A DNA stretch of 59,974 nucleotides, from the NCBI GenBank assembly GCA_043781855.1, contig JAYWBB010000152.1, positions 1 to 59,974 of the forward strand. Reading direction: 5' to 3'. The notes below the pieces were generated by a model that was not told where the DNA came from, made no database searches, and worked only from the letters and a program-made list of their open reading frames with translations. The position numbers and the translations under genes were made by a program. Below, piece by piece: positions 17,201 through 25,734 of the stretch (its first letter is position 1; each line of letters starts with the position of its first letter). The stretch comes from Nevskia sp043781855 (GTDB taxonomy: Bacteria; Pseudomonadota; Gammaproteobacteria; Nevskiales; Nevskiaceae).

Positions 17201-17794
17201 TCAACGCTTGCGGAGAAGAAACCAGAGGCCATAGACGACGATGGCGGCGACGATGGCCAGAGCCAGTTCATGCGTGTAATGGCTGATGATGCCGATCGCC
17301 GACTCGCCGAAGAAATAACCCACTGCCGTCAGCACCGAGCACCACAACGTGGCGCCCGCCAGCGTCATCAGCGCAAACGCCAGCGGCCGCATGCCGAAGA
17401 CGCCAGCCGGCAGCGAGATCAGATGCCGCACGACCGGCAGCAGCCGGCCGACGAAGGTGGCGACATAGGCATTGCGCAGAAACAGCGCTTCCGCCTCGTG
17501 ATACTTGCGTTCGTTGATCAGCAGATATTTGCCGTAGCGCAGCAGGAACGCACGGCCGAGGTAACGCCCGAGGAGGTAGTTCGCGCTGGCGCCGAGCAGC
17601 GAGCCGGCGCCGCCGGTGAGGACCACCAGCACGGGATCGAGCTTGCCGGTGCTGGCGAGATAACCGGCGGGAATCATCACCAGTTCCGAAGGGACCGGAA
17701 ACAGGCTGGACTCCAGCGCCATCAACAGGAAGATTTCGAGATAGCCCAACTGCGCAAGCCATTGCGCCAGCCAATCCTGGAATACCTGCATCAT
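17201..17794 (-). CDS. DedA/SNARE-associated-type inner-membrane protein (YqaA-like)
   Basis: The 197-residue product is an integral membrane protein of the DedA/VTT superfamily, implicated in phospholipid and undecaprenyl-phosphate transport and envelope homeostasis. It has the family features: an N-terminal re-entrant segment with ESSLFPVPSE, a central GRLLPVVRHLISLPAG containing the conserved arginine and proline, and two to three C-terminal transmembrane helices ending GLWFLLRKR. It lies between pcm (9 nt upstream) and nlpD (13 nt downstream) and is probably cotranscribed with both. A broken paralogue is at 9199-9684. Confidence 0.88.
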   Translation of the reverse strand: MMQVFQDWLAQWLAQLGYLEIFLLMALESSLFPVPSELVMIPAGYLASTGKLDPVLVVLTGGAGSLLGASANYLLGRYLGRAFLLRYGKYLLINERKYHEAEALFLRNAYVATFVGRLLPVVRHLISLPAGVFGMRPLAFALMTLAGATLWCSVLTAVGYFFGESAIGIISHYTHELALAIVAAIVVYGLWFLLRKR

Positions 17795-17802
17795 CGACGA
17801 AA

Positions 17803-18486
17803 CTAAGCCTTGCCTTCGAGCAACGGCACGAAGCTGACGGCGGCGATGTCGCGCGCCTGGAAGCGCGCGCCGCTGCGATCGACGACGCGCAGCATCTGGT
17901 TGTTTGGCGGCCCGACCGGGATCACCAGACGCCCGCCCTTGCCGAGTTGTTCGAGCAGCGCCTTCGGCACTTCGGCAGCGGCGGCGGTGACAATGATGCC
18001 GTCGAAAGGTCCGTGCGCAGCCCAGCCGATGCTGCCGTCGGCATAACCGAAATGGATGTTGCGATAGCCGAGCGCGCCGAGCCGCTTGCGCGCGGTTTCG
18101 GACAGCGTCTTGAGACGCTCGACCGAATACACCCGCGCCACCAGTTCGGCGAGGACGGCGGTCTGGTAGCCGCTGCCGGTGCCGATCTCGAGAATGTTTT
18201 TGCGCGGCCCGGTTTCGGCCGAAGGCTCGATCAGCATCTGCGTCATCAGGCCGACGACGTAAGGCTGTGACAGCGTCTGCGCAAGGCCGATCGGCAGCGG
18301 CTTGTTGCGGTAGGCCTCGCCGCGCCAGGCTTCCTCGACGAACTCGTGGCGCGGAATCTTCAGCATCGCGGCCAGTACGCGCTCGTCGGTCACTCCCTGC
18401 TTGCGCAGTTCGTCGATCATGCGCGCGCGGCTCACCGGCGAAGTCAGCCCAAGGCCGCGACTGTGCGGATGCGCCTCGGCGATCAC
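17803..18486 (-). CDS. pcm: Protein-L-isoaspartate O-methyltransferase
   Basis: Pcm methylates isoaspartyl residues in damaged proteins using S-adenosylmethionine. The 227-residue form has the family motifs TLSQPYVV (71-78), which binds the substrate, and the SAM-binding LEIGTGSGYQT around residues 99-109, then YSVERL. I chose the GTG at 18486, whose bases overlap the surE stop (GTGA), giving tight coupling to surE. The longer open frame to 19200 is inside surE and was rejected. SurE and Pcm are commonly linked as stress-survival functions. Confidence 0.93.
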   Translation of the reverse strand: MIAEAHPHSRGLGLTSPVSRARMIDELRKQGVTDERVLAAMLKIPRHEFVEEAWRGEAYRNKPLPIGLAQTLSQPYVVGLMTQMLIEPSAETGPRKNILEIGTGSGYQTAVLAELVARVYSVERLKTLSETARKRLGALGYRNIHFGYADGSIGWAAHGPFDGIIVTAAAAEVPKALLEQLGKGGRLVIPVGPPNNQMLRVVDRSGARFQARDIAAVSFVPLLEGKA

Positions 18487-19229
18487 AGCGCTTTCGCCCA
18501 GACGCCGAGCCGTTCCAGCACGCTGTAGCGCGTCAGGTCGACCAGCAGCGGCGTGATCGAGACACGGTGGTTCGCAAGCGCGTGGAAATCCGTGCCTGGC
18601 CCGCAATCCGCGCCGGCGCCTGCGGCGCCAATCCAGTAGATCGGCCGACCACGAGGGTCCAGCGATTCGGCAACGGCCTCGGAGCGATGGCGGTTGCCGA
18701 GCCGCGTCACTTCGAAGCCCTGCAATTCCTCGTAGGGCACATCGGGCACGTTGACGTTGAGGATCGTGTCGCCGGGCAACGGTTCCTGCTTCAGGCGCGC
18801 GACGAGTTGGAGCGTTGCACGCGCCGCCGTGTCGTAGTGCTTCGGGTTGTACGCAGCGCTCGAGACGGCGATTGCCGAAAAGCCGAGATGCCGGCCTTCC
18901 ATGGCTGCGGCGACGGTGCCCGAATAGAGCGTGTCGTCGCCAAGATTCGGGCCGTTGTTGATGCCCGAGACGACCATGTCCGGAAGCCCTTCGAGCAAGC
19001 CGGTCAGCGCCAGATGCACGCAGTCGGTGGGCGTGCCATCGACGCAGATGGTGCCGTCGGCGTGGCGCTGGATGCGCAGCGGATTGAGGATGGTCAGCGA
19101 GTTGCTGGCGGCGCTGCGGTTGCGGTCCGGCGCGACGATCTCGACGCTGTATTTGCGCCGCAGATGCTCCGCGAGGCAGAGCAGACCGGGAGCCATGCAA
19201 CCGTCATCGTTGGACAGGAGAATCCGCAT
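18483..19229 (-). CDS. surE: 5'/3'-nucleotidase SurE
   Basis: SurE is a metal-dependent nucleotide and exopolyphosphate phosphatase of stationary phase. The 248-residue product starts MRILLSNDDG with the metal ligands D8 and D9, and has the GINNGPNLGDDTLYSGT segment that carries further active-site residues. Length and motifs agree with the family. It is the first gene of surE-pcm-dedA-nlpD and diverges from the Smr-domain gene with a 58-nt gap, which must hold both start regions. Its stop overlaps the pcm GTG. Confidence 0.95.
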   Translation of the reverse strand: MRILLSNDDGCMAPGLLCLAEHLRRKYSVEIVAPDRNRSAASNSLTILNPLRIQRHADGTICVDGTPTDCVHLALTGLLEGLPDMVVSGINNGPNLGDDTLYSGTVAAAMEGRHLGFSAIAVSSAAYNPKHYDTAARATLQLVARLKQEPLPGDTILNVNVPDVPYEELQGFEVTRLGNRHRSEAVAESLDPRGRPIYWIGAAGAGADCGPGTDFHALANHRVSITPLLVDLTRYSVLERLGVWAKAL

Positions 19230-19287
19230 CGCATTGGGTCGTTTGGGGGGTGCGCTAGTTTACGGGTTGGCGGGCTATGATGCCGGC

Positions 19288-19848
19288 ATGAAGTCCAATT
19301 CCGACCCCGGTGCGAACGACGACGACCATTTCCGTGAAGCCATGAGCGGCGTGCAGCCGCGCGCCTCGTCCGACCGGCTGCCGCCGCCGCGCCAGACACC
19401 GCCACCCCACGCGCGCAGCGCCGAGGCCGACGAGCGCGAAGTTATCAACGAACTGCTCTACGGCATGCTCGAACCGGAGCTGATCGAAAGCGGCGACACG
19501 CTGAGCTACCGGGGCGACGGCATCCAGGACGCCGTCTGGCGCCGCCTGCGCCGCGGAGCTTACCGACTGCGCGCCGAACTCGACCTGCACGGTCTCAATC
19601 GAACGATCGCCCATCAGGCCGTTTCGGAATTCCTCGCCGACTGCCTGGCGCGCGATGTGCGTTGCGTGCGTATCGTTCACGGCAAGGGCAACCGCTCGCC
19701 GAACACCGGGCCGGTCATCAAGACCCTGCTCGACAGCTGGCTGCGACGGCGGCGCGACGTGCTGGCCTTCTGCTCGGCGCGCCCGCACGACGGCGGCACC
19801 GGCGCAGTCTACGTGCTGCTGCGCGCGGCATCGGCGCGCGGCGACTAA
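19288..19848 (+). CDS. Smr-domain protein (SmrA-like endonuclease candidate)
   Basis: This 186-residue protein has a charged, proline-rich N-terminus (about residues 1-90) and a C-terminal Smr domain. The Smr hallmarks LDLHGL (98-103) and HGKG (131-134), followed by GPVIKTLLDSWL and a final GAVYVLLR strand, are present. Smr domains have DNA or RNA nicking activity in characterised members, for example MutS2 and SmrB. It diverges from surE and is followed after 11 nt by the SLOG-like gene on the same strand. It could share their transcript, although Smr next to surE also occurs in genomes without that pair. Confidence 0.88.
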   Translation: MKSNSDPGANDDDHFREAMSGVQPRASSDRLPPPRQTPPPHARSAEADEREVINELLYGMLEPELIESGDTLSYRGDGIQDAVWRRLRRGAYRLRAELDLHGLNRTIAHQAVSEFLADCLARDVRCVRIVHGKGNRSPNTGPVIKTLLDSWLRRRRDVLAFCSARPHDGGTGAVYVLLRAASARGD

Positions 19849-19859
19849 AAACACCGCGC

Positions 19860-20615
19860 ATGCTAACCTCGCATCGCCGGCTCGACCTCGCGGCCTGGCT
19901 CGGCAGCCTGCCGCCGACCGACTCCGGACATCTTCTGATCGGCGGGACCGGGCATCTGCTGCTGTCACCGCTGGAGCAGGCGCAGGCGGCAAAGCATCTG
20001 CAAACGCGCGTCCTGCCGGCACTGCTGTCGGCGCCGAAGCCGCAGGGCATCACGCTGATTACCGGCCTCGCCCCGGGTGCCGACCTGCTGTTCAAGCGTC
20101 TCGCTGCGGACTGGCTCACCCAAGCCGACATCGCCTTTGAAGCCGTAGCGCTGTTGCCAGTACCGGTCGACGTGCTGATCGGCGACTGGGTCGCGAAATC
20201 GCATGAGCAATGGACACCAGTGGCGGCGATCGAACTCGACGCGATGCGCGCGAAGCTCGATGCCATGCTGGCCGACTGCGATACCGTCGTCGACCTGCTG
20301 CCCGACGGCACCGCGCCGGATCAACTGCAGGACGGGTCGTTCCGGCAGCAGCAGTACCGACGGCTCGCCGCCTGTCTCGCCGAGCAACCCGACGTGCTGA
20401 TCGCGCTGCTGCGTGCGCAGAACCTGCAACAGCCGGGCGGCACCGCGGAGGTCGTCGAGTGGCGGCGGAACCCGATGCGAGTCCCGCCGGAATTCTCGAC
20501 ATTATCCTTGCGCCGCCCAGCGCCCGGCGGGCGGCTGATGGTCATCGACCCGGCGGTCGCCGTGCTCGACGACTGGCGCGGCGGCGACGCGCCCTCTGGC
20601 AGTCGCAAGCAATGA
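19860..20615 (+). CDS. SLOG-superfamily nucleotide-binding protein, partner of the downstream cyclase
   Basis: The 251-residue product is not a familiar housekeeping protein. It shows features of the SLOG (SMF/DprA-LOG) Rossmann superfamily: an N-terminal strand with LIGGTGHL (26-33), the nucleotide-loop motif TGLAPGAD (68-75) followed by a helix, a strand VIALLR-like stretch (DVLIALLRA), and GGTAEVVEW (194-202), which matches the second conserved phosphate-binding region. SLOG proteins bind or process nucleotides and recur in bacterial defence and signalling loci. Its stop overlaps the start of the TPR-cyclase gene (ATGA), so the two products are probably made together. The enzymatic activity, if any, cannot be read from sequence. 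Confidence 0.7.
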   Translation: MLTSHRRLDLAAWLGSLPPTDSGHLLIGGTGHLLLSPLEQAQAAKHLQTRVLPALLSAPKPQGITLITGLAPGADLLFKRLAADWLTQADIAFEAVALLPVPVDVLIGDWVAKSHEQWTPVAAIELDAMRAKLDAMLADCDTVVDLLPDGTAPDQLQDGSFRQQQYRRLAACLAEQPDVLIALLRAQNLQQPGGTAEVVEWRRNPMRVPPEFSTLSLRRPAPGGRLMVIDPAVAVLDDWRGGDAPSGSRKQ

Positions 20616-22330
20616 GCGGCGCCGAAGCGAATCCGGATTCGCCGCGCCGCACGACGCTGGCCGAACTGCTGCTGCACTGTCGACAGTCCTTGCAGGGCGG
20701 CAACTACCTGATGGCCTACGACCAGGCTACGCGCGCCCGCAACCTCGGATTCGAGTCCCGCGCGCTCGACTACCTTTGGCTGCTGGCGCTCGCCAATGCC
20801 GGCAGCACGCAGTTGGCGCTGAAACGCTTCCGCGAACTCGGTCTTTCCGAGGGTGACGCCGAGGAAGACTGGCTCGCACTCGAAGGCCGGCTGCTGAAGG
20901 ATCTCGCACTGGTGGGTGGCAGCGACGCACGCGCACTCTATCTGCGTTCCGGCGAGGCTTACCACGCGGCTTTTCTGCGCACCGGCGGCTATTTCACGGC
21001 GATCAATGCCGCGACCATGCTGCTGCTCGGCGGCCGCGAAGAACAGGCCCTGGTGCTCGCGAGGGACGTACTTGCCCGCATCCTGAAATTCGACGCCGCC
21101 AACGAGACTGACGACTACTACCTGCGCGTCACCGAAGCCGAAGCCGCGCTGCTGCTAGGCGATATCGAACGCTGCCGCGCAAGCCTGCGGCGCGCCGACG
21201 GCCTGCTCCACGGCAACCTCAACGTGCGCAGCCGAACCGCCGCGCAATTGCGCCTGATCTGCCGGCATGTCGGCATCGGCGAAGACCTGCTGAACGCGCT
21301 GACCCTCGCGCCGGTGATCTATGTGCAGCGACCCACGCAGGCCGAACTCGATGCGCTGCCGGTACCGGCGTTGCCCGCCGAAGCCTCGTTCGTCTTTTCC
21401 GGGCTGACCCAGCCCGCCGAACTCTACGTGGTCGAGCATTTCCAGAGCCGGCAAGCGCGGCTGCATCTCGTGCTGCCCGATACCCGCAGCGCACTGCTCG
21501 ATCACTGGCAGCGCCATCACGGCGCCGGCTGGGCGATGCGGCTCAGTCGCTGCCTCGATCAGGCCGACGAGATTTCGATCGCACACGGCTTTCTCGACGA
21601 CGAGGACGCCTGGTGCGCCGACTACGTATCGGCGATGGCGTACGGCCTGTCACGGCTCGCGGCCAAACGGCTTGGCTCGCGATGGCTGGCCATCGAATCG
21701 ACGCCGCATCCGCGTCGCGAGAACGCCTGCGACCTGCCGCGTGAGCGGACGGTGGAGGGTCCGGAACCGGCGCACGACGCCGAATACGAACGTCGCTTCA
21801 TCGGCACCCTGTTCGCCGACTTCGCCGGCTTCAGCCGCCTCAGCGACGCCGAGATGCCGCAGTTTCAATCCCTGTTCATCGGCTCGATCGCGACCATGCT
21901 GAAACGCTGGCGCGAAAAGATCCTGCTTCAGCACACCTGGGGCGACGCAGTGCATGTGGTCACGGTCGACGCCGAATCGACGGCCGACATCGCTGCGGAA
22001 ATCCAGGCGATCGTGGATCGCGTCCGACCGCGTTTGAGCGGCACACTGGCCCAGCTCGAACTGCGTCTGGCCGCGCACTATGCACCGGTCTATTCCGGCA
22101 TCGATCCGGTCGAGGACACACCAACCTTCTTCGGCTCCCAGCTTTCGTTCACCGCGCGCATCGAACCGGTCACGCCACCGGGGATGATCTTCGTCACGGA
22201 AGCCTTCGCCGCGCGGCTCGCGCTCGAAGCGCCCGAGCGTTTCGTCGTCGAGTACGCCGGCGAAATCGAACTCGCAAAGCGCTTCGGCAAATACCGCTTA
22301 TTCTCGCTGCGTCGTCTTGCCGCCGCCTGA
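20612..22330 (+). CDS. TPR-sensor / SLOG-like / class III nucleotide cyclase-domain protein
   Basis: The 572-residue product has three regions. Residues 15-230 are alpha-helical repeats of the TRAFs-binding/TPR-S type, with the typical GGYFTAINAATMLLLGG. Residues 231-362 look like a degenerate SLOG-type Rossmann domain (VFSGLTQPAELYVVE, then ARLHLVLPD). Residues 396-567 form a class III adenylate/guanylate-cyclase homology domain, with metal-binding D403 (FADFAGFS) and D445 (TWGD), and FFGSQLSFTARIEP at 506-519. The substrate lysine position holds H441 and the catalytic asparagine position holds S512, while R516 is kept. It overlaps the SLOG gene by 4 nt and ends immediately beside ispD. Its substrate and effector are unknown. 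Confidence 0.8.
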   Translation: MSGAEANPDSPRRTTLAELLLHCRQSLQGGNYLMAYDQATRARNLGFESRALDYLWLLALANAGSTQLALKRFRELGLSEGDAEEDWLALEGRLLKDLALVGGSDARALYLRSGEAYHAAFLRTGGYFTAINAATMLLLGGREEQALVLARDVLARILKFDAANETDDYYLRVTEAEAALLLGDIERCRASLRRADGLLHGNLNVRSRTAAQLRLICRHVGIGEDLLNALTLAPVIYVQRPTQAELDALPVPALPAEASFVFSGLTQPAELYVVEHFQSRQARLHLVLPDTRSALLDHWQRHHGAGWAMRLSRCLDQADEISIAHGFLDDEDAWCADYVSAMAYGLSRLAAKRLGSRWLAIESTPHPRRENACDLPRERTVEGPEPAHDAEYERRFIGTLFADFAGFSRLSDAEMPQFQSLFIGSIATMLKRWREKILLQHTWGDAVHVVTVDAESTADIAAEIQAIVDRVRPRLSGTLAQLELRLAAHYAPVYSGIDPVEDTPTFFGSQLSFTARIEPVTPPGMIFVTEAFAARLALEAPERFVVEYAGEIELAKRFGKYRLFSLRRLAAA

Positions 22331-23047
22331 TCAGCGCGCGTATTCCTGGCGCGACAACCAGAATTCCGCGAGCGGCAGATCTTCCGGAAACGTAACCTTG
22401 AGGTTGCTCTCGCGGCCCCGGACCAATAGCGGTTTGTAGCCCGCTGCTTCCATCGCCGCCGCCTCGTCGTCGAGCGCCGCGCCCTTGCCCCGCGCGCGTT
22501 CGAGGGCGGCGCGCAAAAGATCGAGCCGGAACAGTTGCGGCGTCTGCGCGCGCCAGAGTTCGCTGCGATCGATCGTCGCGAGGGCGCGTTCGCGGCCTTC
22601 GCGCTTCAGCGTGTCGGTCAGCGGCAGGGCCAGCAGGCCGCCATTTTCGTCGGTCGCGTCGTCGCGCAGGCTTTCGATATCGTCGACCGTCAGGCAGGGG
22701 CGCGCGGCGTCGTGCACCAGCGCGTAGATGGGTGCATCAAGCCCGGTGCTCGCGGCTGTTACCGCGCGCAGGCCGGCCAGCACCGATTCCGCGCGCGACG
22801 CGCCGCCGGTCACGGTGAGGATTTTCGGATGCCGGGCGATCGGCAGCTTCGCGAAATCGCTGTCGCCTTTTGCAAGCACGAGCACGATGCCGTCGACCCA
22901 GCCGGTGTCGAGGAACGGCGAGAGGCTCCATTCGAGCAGGGCCCGTCCGCGCAGCGCCAGATATTGCTTGGGCCGGCCGAGCCCCATGCGCGCGCTCCCC
23001 CCGGCCGAAGCCAGCACCGCCCAATAGCGCGGCGCCTTGCTGCTCAC
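22331..23047 (-). CDS. ispD: 2-C-methyl-D-erythritol 4-phosphate cytidylyltransferase
   Basis: IspD attaches CMP to methylerythritol phosphate in the MEP isoprenoid pathway. The 238-residue product has the nucleotidyltransferase loop AGGSARMGLGRPKQ, VHDAARPC, and the C-terminal SNLKVTFPEDL, all diagnostic. The start is a GTG at 23047. It follows ftsB with a 16-nt gap and ends the 22-gene minus-strand run. ispF, which normally follows ispD, is absent; the cyclase gene converges on it with no gap. dxr is also not at its usual place in this window. Confidence 0.94.
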   Translation of the reverse strand: MSSKAPRYWAVLASAGGSARMGLGRPKQYLALRGRALLEWSLSPFLDTGWVDGIVLVLAKGDSDFAKLPIARHPKILTVTGGASRAESVLAGLRAVTAASTGLDAPIYALVHDAARPCLTVDDIESLRDDATDENGGLLALPLTDTLKREGRERALATIDRSELWRAQTPQLFRLDLLRAALERARGKGAALDDEAAAMEAAGYKPLLVRGRESNLKVTFPEDLPLAEFWLSRQEYAR

Positions 23048-23063
23048 CCGGTCCCGATCGAAT

Positions 23064-23354
23064 TCACTGTTGCGGCGTCGGCTCGACGACGAGATAAAAC
23101 GTCTCGCCCTTGCGGATCATGCCGAGCGTGTTGCGGGCATGGGTTTCGATCGCCGCACCGCCGGCGCGCAGGTCGACGACCTCGGCTTCGAGCGTGGCGT
23201 TGCGCTGCGTCAGCCGCGTGTTCTCGCCCTCCTGCGCCTGCAGCGCCTGACGCTGCCGACTGGCATCGAAGACGCCGCCGTCGGCGATCCAGAAGCGGTA
23301 CTGCAAGCCCGCCAGGAACAGGCCGAGCGCCAAGATTGCGAGGCGGCGTTTCAT
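23064..23354 (-). CDS. ftsB: Cell-division protein FtsB
   Basis: FtsB is a small bitopic divisome protein that works with FtsL and FtsQ. The 96-residue product has a short cytoplasmic N-terminus (MKRR), one membrane helix (about residues 5-20), then a coiled coil (RQALQAQEGENTRLTQRNA) and the conserved EVVDLRAG and ARNTLGMIRKGETFY segments seen in FtsB. Length and position between eno and ispD match the standard arrangement eno-ftsB-ispD. Confidence 0.94.
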   Translation of the reverse strand: MKRRLAILALGLFLAGLQYRFWIADGGVFDASRQRQALQAQEGENTRLTQRNATLEAEVVDLRAGGAAIETHARNTLGMIRKGETFYLVVEPTPQQ

Positions 23355-23369
23355 GGGCAGCGCGCGGGC

Positions 23370-24656
<1,287 letters not shown>

Positions 24657-24737
24657 CTAAAACCTCGGCAGTGGGATCAATCGGAGAATTCTACTGCGCC
24701 GGCCTCCGCGCCGCCACGCGTCAATCAGCCCGGGCCT

Positions 24738-25574
24738 TCAGCCCATCAGCGTCTGCTCGAGCAGGATTCCGCGCTTCACCACGCGATCGAGTTCAACCAG
24801 CGTCTCCAGCAATTCAGCCATATGTTTCAGCGGCAGCGAATTCGGTCCATCGCAAAGCGCTTCGTCGGGACGCGGATGCGTCTCCATGAACAGACCGGCG
24901 ATGCCGGCGCCGACCGCAGCGCGCGCCAGCACGGGAATGAACTCGCGCTGGCCGCCCGAGGCGTTGCCCATGCCGCCCGGCAATTGCACGGTATGCGTGC
25001 CGTCGAACACCACCGGCGCGAATTTGCGCATGACCGCAAGGCCGCGCATGTCGGCGACAAGGTTGTTGTAGCCGAACGAGAAGCCGCGCTCGCAGAGCAT
25101 GAACTGCGGGCTTGCAACTTCCTGCATTTTCTCGATGACGTTGCCCATCTCCCAGGGCGACATGAACTGGCCTTTTTTGACGTTGATCGGCCGGCCCGTG
25201 CGCGCCACACTTTGCATGAAGTTGGTCTGGCGGCAGAGGAAGGCCGGTGTCTGGATCACGTCGACGACGGCGGCGACTTCGTTCAGCGGCGTGTCCTCGT
25301 GGACATCGGTCAGCACCGGCACGCCGATCTGCTGCTTGACCGACTGCATGATGCGCATGCCTTCCTCAAGCCCCGGACCGCGATAGCTCTTGTGCGAGGA
25401 GCGGTTGGCCTTGTCGTACGAACCCTTGAAGATATAGAGCACGCCGAGACGGTCCGCGATTTCCTTGACGTGCCCTGCGACGTCGAGTGCGAGCTGTTCG
25501 GATTCGAGCGAGTCGGGGCCGGCGATGATGAACAGCGGCTGGTCGATACCGATGTCGCGGCCGCAGAGGTTCAT
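24738..25574 (-). CDS. kdsA: 3-deoxy-8-phosphooctulonate synthase (Kdo-8-P synthase)
   Basis: KdsA condenses phosphoenolpyruvate with arabinose 5-phosphate to make the Kdo precursor of lipopolysaccharide. The 278-residue product includes FIIAGPDSLES, YKANRSS-like FKGSYDKANRSS, TDVHED and the C-terminal METHPRPDEALCDGPNSLP, all characteristic. The ATG at 25574 has no clear Shine-Dalgarno site; the downstream end of a GGAAACTG hairpin repeat lies about 5-12 nt upstream. It follows pyrG and precedes eno, the usual gammaproteobacterial order. Confidence 0.96.
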   Translation of the reverse strand: MNLCGRDIGIDQPLFIIAGPDSLESEQLALDVAGHVKEIADRLGVLYIFKGSYDKANRSSHKSYRGPGLEEGMRIMQSVKQQIGVPVLTDVHEDTPLNEVAAVVDVIQTPAFLCRQTNFMQSVARTGRPINVKKGQFMSPWEMGNVIEKMQEVASPQFMLCERGFSFGYNNLVADMRGLAVMRKFAPVVFDGTHTVQLPGGMGNASGGQREFIPVLARAAVGAGIAGLFMETHPRPDEALCDGPNSLPLKHMAELLETLVELDRVVKRGILLEQTLMG

Positions 25575-25734
25575 GAAAGCAGTTTCCAGTTGTTAGTTCG
25601 CAGTTTCCAGAGAAGCGGGAAAGACAGTTTCCAGTTGTTGGTTCCCAGTTTCCAGAGAAGCAAAAGCACGAGCTCACCACCGCCTGTTGCGCGCTTCTCT
25701 GGAAACTGGAAACCGGAAACGAACAACTGCCTCA
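25575..25734 (-). repeat. Intercistronic GGAAACTG hairpin repeat, copy 2 (pyrG-kdsA), tandem arm
   Basis: The repeat fills the pyrG-kdsA gap. On the minus strand it has one upstream arm (ending CCAGAGAAGC) and two consecutive downstream arms of about 45 nt, each starting CTTCTCTGGAAACTG and ending CAACTGGAAACTG. The last arm ends 5 nt before the kdsA start. The copy count of arms differs from that at 5674-5778, showing that the element expands by tandem duplication of one arm. Confidence 0.85.

Noticed and set aside
17803..19200. Upstream extension of pcm to a 465-residue protein
   Set aside because: The extra part lies inside surE in another frame and has no similarity; the GTG at 18486 gives the normal Pcm length.
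25575..25734. Repeats considered as a CRISPR array
   Set aside because: There are only two or three inverted arms, no regular spacers of unique sequence, and the same arms occur at other intergenic sites.
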